64,000 nucleotides of DNA from Candidatus Eiseniibacteriota bacterium (GCA_016178725.1 JACOSV010000028.1:1-64000); one strand, 5' to 3'. Shown: positions 14,423 to 24,149, counted from the first letter of the stretch. The notes: a model not told the origin generated them from the letters alone. Numbers and translations: made by a program.

Positions 14423-16624
14423 CTACGGACCGGCGTTCCGCACCCGGGCGAGCAGCGACACGGGCGCCAGTCCCGGTGCGATCGCCGCCACCGCGGCCCG
14501 GCGGGCGGCGGCGGCCGCCGGGTCGAGCGCGGCAGAGCGGTCGAGCGCTTCGGCCGCGCGCGGCGCATCGCCGAGCGCCCGTTCCACCAGCGCGAGCTCG
14601 AACAGGAGCCGCGGATTCGCGGGCTCACGTTCGACCGCGCGCCTGAACGCGGCGCCGGCATCGTCGGCGCGCGACTGGGCGAGCCGGATCAGTCCCAGCA
14701 GCCGCAGGCTACCCGCGAACGGATCGCGCCCGGAGCACGCGTGCTCGCAGTCGTCCGCCGCGTGCTCGAGGTCGCCGGCCGCGAAGTACGCCGCCGCCCG
14801 GGCCTCGAGCGCCTGCGGCGCGCCGGGGTCCACGCGCAACGCCGCGGTGAGATACGGAACCGCCTCGGCCGGCCGGTCCATGCGGATCAACATGCGGCCC
14901 GATTCGAACTGGACGCGCGCGTCGTTGGGGCGCAGCCGGGCGAAGTCGGTGAGCGTGCGGAGCAGCGAGGCGACGATGGCCGCCGAGTCCGAGAGCGCCG
15001 GCGTGAAGCGGTAGAGGACGTAGTAGCGCGTCGGCGTGTACGCGCGCTCCTCGACCCTCTCGAGCCCCGGCACGGCGAGGTTCGGGAGATCGAGCAGCCA
15101 GAACTGGCTGCGCAGGTGCGCCTCGAGCCCGGAGTAGAAGAGATAGTCCGCGTGCGTCTCGCGCGCGGCGGCGTAGAGGTCGAGGAACGTGTCGACCTGC
15201 GGCAGCGGCACGAAGTCCATGCCGGCGAAGTAGGCGATGTGCGGCTTGCGCGCCATGATCCGCCCGCCGTGCGGCGCGAGCCGGCGCAGCGTTTCCGCCG
15301 CAGCGTGGATCTCGTACGGCTCGTCGGCGTATCGCGCCCGCGCCTCGCTCCGCATCGCGATCGCGGAGACCAGGAGGAGCCCGACCGCCACCGCCACGCG
15401 GACGGCGGGCGGGATCGCCGGCCAGCGCGGCCGGGCCCTTCCCGTTCGCGCGCCGGGCTCGGCGAAGATCAGCGCCGCCGCGCCCATCAGATAGAACGGC
15501 GTGAGGTAGAGGAAGAAGCGCGTGTTGTAGAAGACGGAGGTGAGGACCAGGTAGGCGAAGAGGAAGTGGGCGGCGACGGCGGGCGCTCCCTTGCGCCGCG
15601 GCCAGACGAGCACCATGCCGATGAGCGCCGGAATGCCGAGCGCGATGGGGACCAGCTTCCGCACGTCGTCCGACCAGCGCAGCGCCGCGTTGCGCCCGAG
15701 CGCCGCCGCCACGCGCGGCGGATCGAGCTTCAGCACGTCGAGCAGCGAATGGAAGCGGCGCCCGGCATCGAGCCAGAAACCGTCCCACGTTCCGCCCTTG
15801 CCGTAGATCTCGAACGCGACGTTCAGGTAGTTGCGATTCTGAATCGCGCCGTGCGTCGCGATCCGGCCGATCAACGCCCATGCCGTAAGCGGGAGCGCGA
15901 GACCGGCCGCATAGAGCGCGAGGCTCGCGACCGGTCCCCCGCCGCGCGGCGCGGGTTTCGGATCCGCGATGTCGCCCGGCCGTGGCCGCGCGGCGATCAT
16001 CGCCACGAGCGCTGCCGGAACGAGCGAGACGGCATTCGAGCGCGTGAGGATCGCGGCCGCGGCGAGCAGGCCCGCGCATCCCCACGTGGCGGGCCGGCGC
16101 GCGGAGAGCGCGAGATCGGTCGCCGCCATGGAGAGCGCGAAGGCCGGCATGTCGCTGCCCGCCTCGATGCCGGCGAGCATCCAGACCGGATTGAGGAACA
16201 GGCCGCAGGTGACGAAGAGTCCCGCGGCGGCGCCGAGGAAGCGGGCCGCCATGCGCGCGGCGTACCAGGCTCCCAAGCCGGCCGCGATCACATTGAGGAG
16301 GCGCGCCGCGAGCCAGTCGTCGCCGGTCGCGGCGCCCGCGATCGCGAGGAGCGCCGGGTAGCCCGGCCCCTTGAACTCGTAATGCGCGGCGACGATGTGT
16401 CCGGCGCGCAGCGCCCGAGCCGCAGGAATCAGGTCGCCGAGCAGATCGGTCTCGACTCCGTAGAGCGGCGTGCGATGCGCGACGAGGACGAACGCGAGCA
16501 GCGCCAGCGTTCCGGCGGCGACCGCCCAGAGCGGCGACAACGACGGCGCTGCCGGCCGACGCGTCGCGCCGGCCGACTTCGCGGCGCCGGTCTTCCCGCG
16601 CCGTGCTCTCGCGTCGCGTGCCAT
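14423..16624 (-). CDS. membrane glycosyltransferase-like (PMT/GT39-type) protein with C-terminal TPRs
   Basis: 733 residues. About ten to twelve membrane helices occupy roughly residues 30-440. The first large loop contains TDLLGDLIPAARALRAG and EFKGPGYPALLAIAG, the acidic-loop and G-P-(G)Y-P pattern of GT-C enzymes of the ArnT/PMT type. These transfer sugars from polyprenyl carriers. The soluble C-terminus (about 555-725) carries TPR-like helical repeats (ARVQFESGRMLIRMDRPAEAVPYL, NPRLLFELALVERALGDAPRA). The donor and acceptor are unknown, and the catalytic Asp pair is less clear than in ArnT. It is divergent from the peroxiredoxin gene. Confidence 0.7.
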   Translation of the reverse strand: MARDARARRGKTGAAKSAGATRRPAAPSLSPLWAVAAGTLALLAFVLVAHRTPLYGVETDLLGDLIPAARALRAGHIVAAHYEFKGPGYPALLAIAGAATGDDWLAARLLNVIAAGLGAWYAARMAARFLGAAAGLFVTCGLFLNPVWMLAGIEAGSDMPAFALSMAATDLALSARRPATWGCAGLLAAAAILTRSNAVSLVPAALVAMIAARPRPGDIADPKPAPRGGGPVASLALYAAGLALPLTAWALIGRIATHGAIQNRNYLNVAFEIYGKGGTWDGFWLDAGRRFHSLLDVLKLDPPRVAAALGRNAALRWSDDVRKLVPIALGIPALIGMVLVWPRRKGAPAVAAHFLFAYLVLTSVFYNTRFFLYLTPFYLMGAAALIFAEPGARTGRARPRWPAIPPAVRVAVAVGLLLVSAIAMRSEARARYADEPYEIHAAAETLRRLAPHGGRIMARKPHIAYFAGMDFVPLPQVDTFLDLYAAARETHADYLFYSGLEAHLRSQFWLLDLPNLAVPGLERVEERAYTPTRYYVLYRFTPALSDSAAIVASLLRTLTDFARLRPNDARVQFESGRMLIRMDRPAEAVPYLTAALRVDPGAPQALEARAAAYFAAGDLEHAADDCEHACSGRDPFAGSLRLLGLIRLAQSRADDAGAAFRRAVEREPANPRLLFELALVERALGDAPRAAEALDRSAALDPAAAAARRAAVAAIAPGLAPVSLLARVRNAGP

Positions 16625-16785
16625 CGGGCGATCCTATGCGCTGCGCGTCGTGGCCGTCGATGCGGCCCCGGGCCGCACGGGCCTCGGCGTCCGCCGGCGC
16701 CGCGCCTTGCGAAGCGCCGCGCGGCGGCTTACCGTCCCGTGTCGCCGCAGTGTCGTTGCGTTCTCCCTCCCACCACGGAGCGAAG

Positions 16786-17322
16786 ATGAAGCGCATTCTG
16801 ATCGGGCTGTTCGTTCTGGCCGCCGCGGGCATCGCGCTCGCCGACGATGCGCCGGTGCACGTCGGCGACGTGGCGCCCGGATTCTCGCTTCCCTATGCCA
16901 CGCGCGATTCGATCTTCCGCGAGCCGCTGACGCTCGCGTCGCTGGTCGGCAAGAGCAACATCGTGCTCGCCTTCTATCCCGCGGATTGGAGCGGCGGCTG
17001 CACGCGCGAGGTGTGCATGATGCGCGACAACTTCGCCGCGCTCGGCTCGGTGAACGCCGACGTCGTCGGTTTGAGCGGCGACTACGAGTTCTCGCACCAC
17101 GAGTGGGCCAAGGCGCTCAACCTGCCGTTCCGGCTCGCCGCCGACCACGATCACGCGATCGCGAAGAAGTACGGCAGCTTCAACGAAGCGAGCGGCCACG
17201 ACCGTCGCACGGTGTTCGTCGTCGACAAGCAGGGCAAGGTCGCCTACCTGGACATGGCGTACAGCCCGCGCGATTCGGTGTCGTTCGGCAAGCTGCAGAT
17301 GGCGCTGAAGGGCCTCAAGTAG
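16786..17322 (+). CDS. periplasmic Bcp/AhpC-type peroxiredoxin
   Basis: 178 residues from the ATG at 16786, after a GGAG; earlier in-frame starts precede an obvious signal peptide (ILIGLFVLAAAGIALA). The thioredoxin fold has VLAFYPADWSGGCTREVCMMRD, giving a peroxidatic Cys72 and a resolving Cys77 in the BCP arrangement. DHAIAKKYGSFNE and RTVFVVDKQGKVAY follow. It reduces hydroperoxides using a thioredoxin-like donor. Export to the periplasm is inferred from the signal peptide; most Bcp proteins are cytosolic. It converges with the MFS gene, with no room for a terminator. Confidence 0.87.
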   Translation: MKRILIGLFVLAAAGIALADDAPVHVGDVAPGFSLPYATRDSIFREPLTLASLVGKSNIVLAFYPADWSGGCTREVCMMRDNFAALGSVNADVVGLSGDYEFSHHEWAKALNLPFRLAADHDHAIAKKYGSFNEASGHDRRTVFVVDKQGKVAYLDMAYSPRDSVSFGKLQMALKGLK

Positions 17323-17323
17323 C

Positions 17324-18598
17324 TCACGCGCCCGGCTCGGCGCCCAGGCTGGCGCGGTACGTCTCGGGCGCGAACCAGGTCGCGACCGCGGCGACCGCGC
17401 AGGAGCCGGCGACGTAGCCCGCCACCGCGCCCGATCCCGAGCGCGTGAGCAGCAGCGTCGCGATGAACGGCGCGAGCCCGCCGGCGAACACCGCCGTCAG
17501 CTGGTAGATGAGCGAGGCGCCGCTGTAGCGGACGCGCGCCGAGAAGAGCTCCGAGAAGTAGGCGGCCATCGGCCCGTACATCATGTCGCGGCCGATCATC
17601 GCCATGACGACCGCGAGCGGCACCCAGCGCGCGCCGGCGTCGATCAGCCGGAAGCACGGGTAGGCGATCGCGAGTGAGACCAGCGCGCCCGTGAGGTACA
17701 CGGGCCGCCGGCCGATGCGATCCGAGAGATACGACCAGAGCGGGATCGAGCCGAGGCTGACGGCCGAGGCCAGCGCGACGGCGCCGAGCATCGTCGAGCG
17801 CGGGTAGTGGAGCGTCTTCTCGCCGTAGCCCGGGATGAACACGGCATAGATGTAGAAGACTGCGTTCTCGGCAAAGCGCATGCCCATGCCCACCAGCACC
17901 TCGCGCGGATGGCGGCGGAACACGTCGAGGAGCGGCGCACGCGATTCGCCGTGCGCCGCATGGAGTGCCGCGAAGACCGGCGACTCGAGCACGCGCAGGC
18001 GGATGAACAGCCCGACGCCGATGAGGATCACCGAGACGAGGAACGGGATCCGCCACCCCCACGCGAGGAGATCGCGCTCCGAGAGGTGCGACGACACGAA
18101 CGCGAACAGGCCGGTCGAGAGCAGCAGGCCGAGCGGCACGCCCATCTGCGGCCACGCGCCGTGGAGCCCGCGGCGCTCGCCGCCCGAGTGCTCGACCGCG
18201 AGCAGCACCGCGCCACCCCACTCGCCGCCGACGCCGAAGCCCTGCGCGAAGCGCAGGACCACCAGCAGCGCCGGCGCCCAGATGCCGATCCGGTCGTAGG
18301 TCGGGACCAGGCCGATGAGTGCCGTCGCCACGCCCATGATGAGCAGCGACCAGACGAGCATCGTCTTGCGGCCGACGCGGTCGCCGTAGTGCCCGAACAC
18401 CGCGCCGCCGAGCGGCCGCGCGACGAACCCGAACGCGAACGTGCCGTAGGCGCTCAACGTGCCGGCGAGCGGACTCAGCGTCGGGAAGAACAGCCGGTTG
18501 AAGATCAGCGCCGCGGCGGTGCCGTAGAGGAAGAAGTCGTACCACTCGATCGTGGTGCCGATGAAGCTGGCGAGGATGACGCGGTGGAGAGGTTTCAG
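17324..18598 (-). CDS. MFS transporter, metabolite:H+ symporter (MHS) subfamily
   Basis: 424 residues if read from CTG at 18598. Homology clearly extends upstream of the first conventional start (TTG at 18457): the frame encodes ASFIGTTIEWYDFFLYG, the hallmark N-terminal helix of the MHS family, yet holds no ATG, GTG or TTG. The remainder has GDRVGRKTML (motif A), RFAQGFGVGGEWGGA, AWGWRIPFLVS and SDRIGRRPVYL, with 12 helices. The family imports dicarboxylates, shikimate, proline or betaine with protons. It lies 13 bases after the kinase stop. The CTG start is a guess, while the protein extent is well supported. Confidence 0.82.
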   Translation of the reverse strand: MKPLHRVILASFIGTTIEWYDFFLYGTAAALIFNRLFFPTLSPLAGTLSAYGTFAFGFVARPLGGAVFGHYGDRVGRKTMLVWSLLIMGVATALIGLVPTYDRIGIWAPALLVVLRFAQGFGVGGEWGGAVLLAVEHSGGERRGLHGAWPQMGVPLGLLLSTGLFAFVSSHLSERDLLAWGWRIPFLVSVILIGVGLFIRLRVLESPVFAALHAAHGESRAPLLDVFRRHPREVLVGMGMRFAENAVFYIYAVFIPGYGEKTLHYPRSTMLGAVALASAVSLGSIPLWSYLSDRIGRRPVYLTGALVSLAIAYPCFRLIDAGARWVPLAVVMAMIGRDMMYGPMAAYFSELFSARVRYSGASLIYQLTAVFAGGLAPFIATLLLTRSGSGAVAGYVAGSCAVAAVATWFAPETYRASLGAEPGA

Positions 18599-18611
18599 GC
18601 GCGCCCCGGCG

Positions 18612-20879
18612 TCACACCGCGTCGAGCCGCAGGCGGTGGACGAGCGCAGGGAAGCGCGGGTCGCTGCGGATGGGATCGAGGCGCGGATGGACGCGCAGGA
18701 GGACGAGCCCGGTCGCGCGTTCCGCGACCGCGGTGTCGAGCCAGCGGAACGCTTCGTCCACGTCGCCGAGGCTCGCGTGGAGCGCCGCGATCCCCCACGC
18801 GGAAACCACGCGGCGCGACCGCGCGTCGATCAGCTCCTGCAGCATGCGCCGCGCCTCGGCGACGTTGCCACGGCTCGCCGCGAGGTGCGCGAGGCCGAAC
18901 GACGGTCCGGCGATGCCGCCGCCCATGCGCCGCCCCTCTTCGTATTCGCGCTGTGCCTCGTCGAACCGTCCCACGGCCTCGAGCGATCGGGCACAGTCGG
19001 TGTGCGCGCCGTCGAAGCGCGGATCGAGCTCGATCGCCTTCTGGTAGTAGACGAGCGAGCGCTCGTAATCCCTTGCGTAGTAATAGGCGTCGCCCACGGA
19101 CGTATGCGTGATCATCGACAGCGGATCGAGGCTCAAGGCCTTGAGCATCTCGGCCTGCGCCTCGGCGTGGCGTTCCGTGTAGTAGCAGATGTGGCCGAGG
19201 TTGGAGTGCGCGCGCACGAGGCCGGGGTTGAGCTCGACCGCGCGCCGCAACGAGCGCATCGCGTTGGGGAGATCCATCTCGTGCACGTCGATGACGCCGA
19301 GCGCGGTGTGCGCCTCGGCGAGCGAATCGTCGAGCGCGAGCGCCTGCATCGCCGCCTCGCGCGACTGGGCATGCGCCTCGGCCGGCGGCGCCATGCCGCG
19401 GGCCGCGCGCACGTGGTGGCAGTAAGCGATCTCGGCGTACGTCGGCGCGTACGTGGGATCGAGCTCGAGCGCGCGCTGGAAGTGGCGCAGGCTCAGCTCG
19501 ATCGCCTGCGGCGAGCCGGCGACGGAGTTGTGGCGGCCCTTGAGGTACTCGACGTGCGCCTCGGGGTTCACGACGCGGCGTTTCGCGAGATGCGTGGCTT
19601 CGCGCGGCGTGATCTGCACCGCGATCTCCTTCGCCACCGTCTCGGCGATCCGGCTCTGGAGATCGAGGACGTCCGCGATCTCGCCGTCGTAGCGCTCGGT
19701 CCACACCGCCTCGTCGGCGCGCGCCGAGACCAGCTGCAGGGTAACGCGCACGCGCTTGCCGACCAGCAACGCCGAACCCTCGAGGATCGCCTCGACACTC
19801 AATTCGCGCGCGATCTCGGGCAGCGCCTTCGACGCGCCCTTGTACTTCATCGCCGACGTGCGCGAGATCACGCGCAGCGCCTTGAGCCGCGCGAGCTCGG
19901 AGATCAGCGCCTCGGTCATGCCGTCGGCGAAGTACTCCTGGGCCGGATCGTGCGAGAGGTTCTCCAGCGGCAGCACGGCGAGCGAGCGGATGGCGCCTGG
20001 CGCCGCACTCGCGCTCTCCCCCGCCTGCTTCAGCAGCTTGAGCTCGTTCAGGACGTCGAGCGCCGTCTGGAAGCGCACGCGCGGCTGCTTCTCGAGACAG
20101 CGCCGGACGATGCGCTCGAAGTCGGCGGGGAGGTCGGCGCGCAGGCTCGTGACCGGCTCGGGAGCGTCGCGGAGGATCGAGGAGCTGACATCCGCCGCGG
20201 TCGTGCCGCGGAACGGGCGCATCCCGGTCGCGAGCTCGTAGAGGATCACGCCGAGGGCGAAGAGGTCCGTGCGCGCGTCCACCGCGTCGCCACGCACCTG
20301 TTCGGGCGCCATGTAGGGCACGGTGCCGACCACGTACCCGGGTGTCGAGACCGGCGTTTCCATCGTCGCCGCCTGCGACGCGATCAGGGCCGGCGATTCG
20401 GCGGCGGGTCTGGCGAGGCCGAAGTCGAGCACCTTGAGGCGCTCGTCGCGCGTCAGCATCACGTTCGCGGGCTTCAGGTCGCGGTGGACGACACCGCGCT
20501 CGTGCGCGGTGACGAGCGCATCGGAGAGCGCGATGCCGAGATCGAGCACGCGCGCGAGCGGCAGCCCGCCGGCGCTGACGAGCCGGGCGAGGCTTTCGCC
20601 CTCGACCAGCTCCATGGTCATGAAGCGCACGCCGCCGTGCTCCTCGACCGAGTAGAGCACGACGATGTTCGGATGGTTGAGGCCGGCGACCGTGCGCGCC
20701 TCGCGCTCGAGCCGTGCCAGCCGCTCGGCGTCGCGCGCGAACGCCTCGGGCAGCACTTTGAGCGCCACGTCGCGGCCGAGCCGCGTATCGCGCGCACGAT
20801 AGACCTCGCCCATCCCGCCGGCGCCGAGCGGCGCGACGATCTCGTAGGGGCCGAGACGCGTGGCCGGTGCGAGGGTCAT
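18612..20879 (-). CDS. Ser/Thr protein kinase with TolB-like and TPR C-terminus
   Basis: 755 residues. The kinase domain (about 11-275) is complete: glycine loop [15 protein letters not shown] lysine in VALKVLP (K41), HRDLKPAN with catalytic D134, DFG at 152, MAPEQVRG and a normal C-lobe. Residues about 295-420 form a TolB-like domain (SLAVLPLENLSHDPAQEYFADGMTEALI). From about 430 onward come TPR repeats with ELDPTYAPTYAEIAYCHH, ELNPGLVRAHSNLGHI and ELDPRFDGAHTDCARSL. No membrane helix, so it is a cytosolic signalling kinase of the Hanks type. The remnant at 13190-13387 is a near-identical paralogue at its N-terminus. Confidence 0.93.
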   Translation of the reverse strand: MTLAPATRLGPYEIVAPLGAGGMGEVYRARDTRLGRDVALKVLPEAFARDAERLARLEREARTVAGLNHPNIVVLYSVEEHGGVRFMTMELVEGESLARLVSAGGLPLARVLDLGIALSDALVTAHERGVVHRDLKPANVMLTRDERLKVLDFGLARPAAESPALIASQAATMETPVSTPGYVVGTVPYMAPEQVRGDAVDARTDLFALGVILYELATGMRPFRGTTAADVSSSILRDAPEPVTSLRADLPADFERIVRRCLEKQPRVRFQTALDVLNELKLLKQAGESASAAPGAIRSLAVLPLENLSHDPAQEYFADGMTEALISELARLKALRVISRTSAMKYKGASKALPEIARELSVEAILEGSALLVGKRVRVTLQLVSARADEAVWTERYDGEIADVLDLQSRIAETVAKEIAVQITPREATHLAKRRVVNPEAHVEYLKGRHNSVAGSPQAIELSLRHFQRALELDPTYAPTYAEIAYCHHVRAARGMAPPAEAHAQSREAAMQALALDDSLAEAHTALGVIDVHEMDLPNAMRSLRRAVELNPGLVRAHSNLGHICYYTERHAEAQAEMLKALSLDPLSMITHTSVGDAYYYARDYERSLVYYQKAIELDPRFDGAHTDCARSLEAVGRFDEAQREYEEGRRMGGGIAGPSFGLAHLAASRGNVAEARRMLQELIDARSRRVVSAWGIAALHASLGDVDEAFRWLDTAVAERATGLVLLRVHPRLDPIRSDPRFPALVHRLRLDAV

Positions 20880-20946
20880 TGGCCGACTCTAGCGTAGGAC
20901 ACCGGGTGCGCGCATCCAGCGTGGCCCGCGGCGCCGCGGCCGCGGC

Positions 20947-22245
20947 TCACGCGAGGGTCAACGCGTCCGCGCCGGCGTCGTAGTCGAACAGGCCGCCGAA
21001 CTGTCCCCATTCGATCAGCGTCTCGAAGAGCCGGACCTGGTTTTCGCTCGGCAGCGCGAGCGCCAGCACCTCGAGCACGAAGTCCCGGTCCACCTCCCGC
21101 CGCGGTTGGCGCTCGATCACCTCGCGCAGCCGGCGGAATAGGGCGAGCTTGAGCAGCTCCTCGCGCCACAGGCTCTGGCGGTCGGGAAGCGCGGCGGCGA
21201 GGAAACGCCGGCCGAGCGGCGTGAGCGTGACCGCGCGCCGCGGCGTGTCCACGAAGTCGAGCATCTCGGCCGCCTTGGTCACCGTGATCACGCGGCCGAA
21301 GTCGCGGCTCGTCTCGGCGACGATGTGGAAGAGGTCGTCGGTGCCGCCGCGGGCGTCGAGGTACTCGAGGAGCCCGACGATCTCGGTCGGCCGGCTGTCG
21401 GGCAGCAGCTCGATCACCGCCGGCGCCGGCGTCGCCGGCTCCTGGACGTCGGGCAGCTCGCTGCCGGTGATGATCTCGTGCAGCTCGTCCACCAGCCGCT
21501 CGATCTCGGGCGCGCGGTAGTCGCGCGGGCGCGGCACGCGGTTGTCGATGATCGTGCGCACGCGGCCCGGCGTCGCGCTCAACACGACGATCCGGTCGGC
21601 CATGTACGCGACCTCCTTGATGTCGTGGCTGACCATGACGATCGAGGACGGATTGCGGTCGTGCGTCGCCCAGATGTCGAGCACCTCGGCGCGAAGGCTC
21701 TCGGCCGTGAGCGCGTCCACCTGGCTGAAGGGCTCGTCCATGAACAGGATCTCGGGCTCGACCGACAGCGCGCGCGCGAGGCCGACGCGCTGCTTCATGC
21801 CCCCCGAGAGCTCGCGCGGGTAGGCGTCCTCGAACCCCGCGAGGCCGACCGAGCGCAGCACCTCGCCGGCGCGGCATTCGATCTCGCCGGGCGCGAGGCC
21901 GCGGGCGCGGAGCACGGTGCGCACGTTCTCGGCGGCGGTCATCCACGGATAGAGGGCGAAGCTCTGGAAGACGATCGCGATGCCGGGATTGAGGCCGGCG
22001 AGCGGCAGGCCGTGGAAGCGCACCTCGCCCTCGCTCGGGCGGATCAGCCCGGCGAGGATGCGGAGCAGCGTGGACTTGCCGCAGCCAGAGGGCCCGAGCA
22101 ACGCGACGACCTCGCGCGGGCGAATCTCGAGATCGATCTTCTCGAGCACGCGCACGGGCGTCCCGTGCGGCGGATGGAACGTCTGGCCGACGCCCACCGC
22201 CTCGCACAGAGCTCCGGCGGCCGTCGCCGGCGGCGTCGCGCTCAT
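20947..22245 (-). CDS. ABC transporter ATP-binding protein with AAA-associated C-terminal domain
   Basis: 432 residues. The ATPase has Walker A GPSGCGKST (51-59), Q-loop in FQSFALYP, signature LSGGMKQ (146-152) and Walker B ILFMDEP with catalytic Glu171. It is closest to nitrate/sulfonate/taurine importers. Residues about 265-432 add a second domain (VGLLEYLDARGGTDDLFHIVAE, GRVITVTKAAEMLDFVDTPRRAV), the AAA-associated domain seen on some of these ATPases and presumed regulatory. The permease gene ends in the 19-base gap upstream, so the two form one transport unit. No substrate-binding protein is encoded nearby. Confidence 0.9.
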   Translation of the reverse strand: MSATPPATAAGALCEAVGVGQTFHPPHGTPVRVLEKIDLEIRPREVVALLGPSGCGKSTLLRILAGLIRPSEGEVRFHGLPLAGLNPGIAIVFQSFALYPWMTAAENVRTVLRARGLAPGEIECRAGEVLRSVGLAGFEDAYPRELSGGMKQRVGLARALSVEPEILFMDEPFSQVDALTAESLRAEVLDIWATHDRNPSSIVMVSHDIKEVAYMADRIVVLSATPGRVRTIIDNRVPRPRDYRAPEIERLVDELHEIITGSELPDVQEPATPAPAVIELLPDSRPTEIVGLLEYLDARGGTDDLFHIVAETSRDFGRVITVTKAAEMLDFVDTPRRAVTLTPLGRRFLAAALPDRQSLWREELLKLALFRRLREVIERQPRREVDRDFVLEVLALALPSENQVRLFETLIEWGQFGGLFDYDAGADALTLA

Positions 22246-22264
22246 CGCCGCTTCCCCACGTCCG

Positions 22265-24007
22265 TCATCGGGCCAACGCGAAGCGCTGCTCGGCGACGAA
22301 GTAGAGCCGCCGCCACAGCGTGCGGTTGAACAGCACCACGAGCGCCGACATGACGAGGACCCCGGCGGCGAGGTGCGCGAGATCGCCGTGCTCCGCGGCG
22401 AGGCTGATGCGCGAGCCGATTCCGGTCGCCGCGATCGTCCGGCCGTGGAAGCTCACGTACTCGGAGACGATGCTCGCGTTCCACGCGCCGCCGGCCGCGG
22501 TAACCCAGCCCGTGACGAGGTACGGGAACACGGCCGGCGCGTAGAGCCGCCGGAAGCGCTCGAACCGCGAGAGCCGGTAGGTCGCGGTCGCCTCGCGGAG
22601 ATCGGCGGGGATCGCCATGGTGCCGGCGATCACGTTGAAGAGGATGTACCACTGCGTGCCGAGCAGCATGAGCAGCACGCTGCCGGCGCCGAGCGGGACG
22701 CCGCTCGCGTGAAGTGCTGCGATCACGAGCGGGAACAGCATCGGCGCGGGGAACGACGCGGCGATCTGCGTCACCGGCTGGAGCACGCGCGAGAGCCGCG
22801 GCGAGAGGCCGATCGCGAGCCCGGCCGGGAGCGTCCACAGCGTGCCGATCACCGTCGCGGCGAGCACGCGCGCGAGTGTCAGCAGCGCGCCCGCGATCAT
22901 CCCCGCCCACTCGCCGATCGCGACCGGGCGCAGCAGCCACGCGAGCCGCCACGCTCCGATCGCGAGCCCGACGAGGAGCAGCGCGAACGCGATCTTCGCG
23001 ACGGTCTTGGACGCCGGCGCGCGCGCCGCGGCCGTCGCCGGCTCGGGCGCGGGTCGCGGGCCGCGCCCGAGCCCGTCGCGCGGCGTGCGCAGCCGGCCGC
23101 CGACCCACGCCAGCACGCGCGAGCGGCGCAGCCACGTCAGGAACCACGACGAGGCGACCTCGCTGCCCGCCGATTCCTCGACGCGGAACTTCTGCGACCA
23201 GACCACGACCGGGCGCCACAGCAGCTGATCGAGCAGGACGATCATCACGATCATCGCCACGACCGCCTGCAGCATCGCCTTCCCGTCACCACGCGCGACG
23301 GCGACGCTCATGTACGCGCCGATCCCCGGCAGGCGGAAGTCACGATTCCCGAGCACGAACGCTTCGGAGATCATGAGGAAGAACCACCCGCCCGCCATGC
23401 TCATCATGCTGTTCCACACCAGCCCCATCGTGGCGTGCGGCAGCTCGACCCAGCGCAGGCGCTGCCACGGCGAATATCGATACACGGTCGCGGCCTCGTC
23501 GAGATCGTGCGGCACCGAGCGCAGCGAATGGAAGTAGCTGAAGGTCATGTTCCACACCTGGCCGGTGAAGATCATGAGCACCGCGGCGAGCTCGAGACCG
23601 AGGTTGGTCGAAGGGAACGCCGCGACCAGCGTCAACACCAGCCCGGGCATGAACCCGAGCACCGGAATGCTCTGCAGGATGTCGAGCAATGGGATCAGCA
23701 GGCGCTCGGCCACGCGGTCCTTGGCCGCCCAGTAGCCGTAGACCAGCGTGAAGGCGAGCGAGAATCCGTAGGCGATCAGGCCGCGCGCGAGCGAGAACAG
23801 CGTGTAGCGCGGCAGTGCGCGCAGCGAGAGGTCGATGTCGACCGTCGGCCGCAGCTGCCCGGTCCATTCGTTCGCGATGCGATGCGCCGCGAACACGAGG
23901 CCGACGAGACCGGCCAGCACGAGCAGATCCACCGGGCTCCATCGCCGCGTCCGCGCGAGGGCGCCGTGCGCGCCGCCCCATGCCCGGGCAATGAACCGCG
24001 GAATCAT
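22265..24007 (-). CDS. ABC transporter permease with two fused permease domains
   Basis: 580 residues containing two BPD_transp_1 modules in tandem. The first has LLDILQSIPVLGFMPGLVL and the EAA loop YRYSPWQRLRWVELPHATMGL. The second has LQPVTQIAASFPAPMLFPLVI and the EAA loop YRLSRFERFRRLYAPAVFPYL. About 12 helices in all, with a Pro/Ala-rich linker near 300-335. The duplication means one polypeptide provides both membrane halves for the ATPase encoded next. This belongs to the nitrate/taurine/bicarbonate-type importers; the substrate is unassigned because the binding protein is absent. Confidence 0.9.
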   Translation of the reverse strand: MIPRFIARAWGGAHGALARTRRWSPVDLLVLAGLVGLVFAAHRIANEWTGQLRPTVDIDLSLRALPRYTLFSLARGLIAYGFSLAFTLVYGYWAAKDRVAERLLIPLLDILQSIPVLGFMPGLVLTLVAAFPSTNLGLELAAVLMIFTGQVWNMTFSYFHSLRSVPHDLDEAATVYRYSPWQRLRWVELPHATMGLVWNSMMSMAGGWFFLMISEAFVLGNRDFRLPGIGAYMSVAVARGDGKAMLQAVVAMIVMIVLLDQLLWRPVVVWSQKFRVEESAGSEVASSWFLTWLRRSRVLAWVGGRLRTPRDGLGRGPRPAPEPATAAARAPASKTVAKIAFALLLVGLAIGAWRLAWLLRPVAIGEWAGMIAGALLTLARVLAATVIGTLWTLPAGLAIGLSPRLSRVLQPVTQIAASFPAPMLFPLVIAALHASGVPLGAGSVLLMLLGTQWYILFNVIAGTMAIPADLREATATYRLSRFERFRRLYAPAVFPYLVTGWVTAAGGAWNASIVSEYVSFHGRTIAATGIGSRISLAAEHGDLAHLAAGVLVMSALVVLFNRTLWRRLYFVAEQRFALAR

Positions 24008-24149
24008 ACCGGCAGCGTTACATCAACGTTCGGCCGCGGCAAGCGCTCTTCAGGCGCGTGCGGTAGTCTCCGTGCCTTCGACACCGCCTTCGCCGTGTCG
24101 CGCGCCTCCGACGCGACCCACCACCGCCCCGCTGACGGAGCACGCGGCC

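Noticed and set aside
14405-16789. A long plus-strand frame opposite the membrane glycosyltransferase gene
   Set aside because: No recognisable motif, Arg/Gly-rich, while the minus strand has clear membrane helices and TPRs.
17324-18457. TTG at 18457 as the transporter start
   Set aside because: It would delete the conserved first helix; homology clearly continues to near 18598.
20925-20940. CCGCGGCGCCGCGG palindrome between the ABC ATPase and the kinase
   Set aside because: Pure GC self-complementarity is common at this base composition and no T-run follows; too weak to call a terminator or operator.
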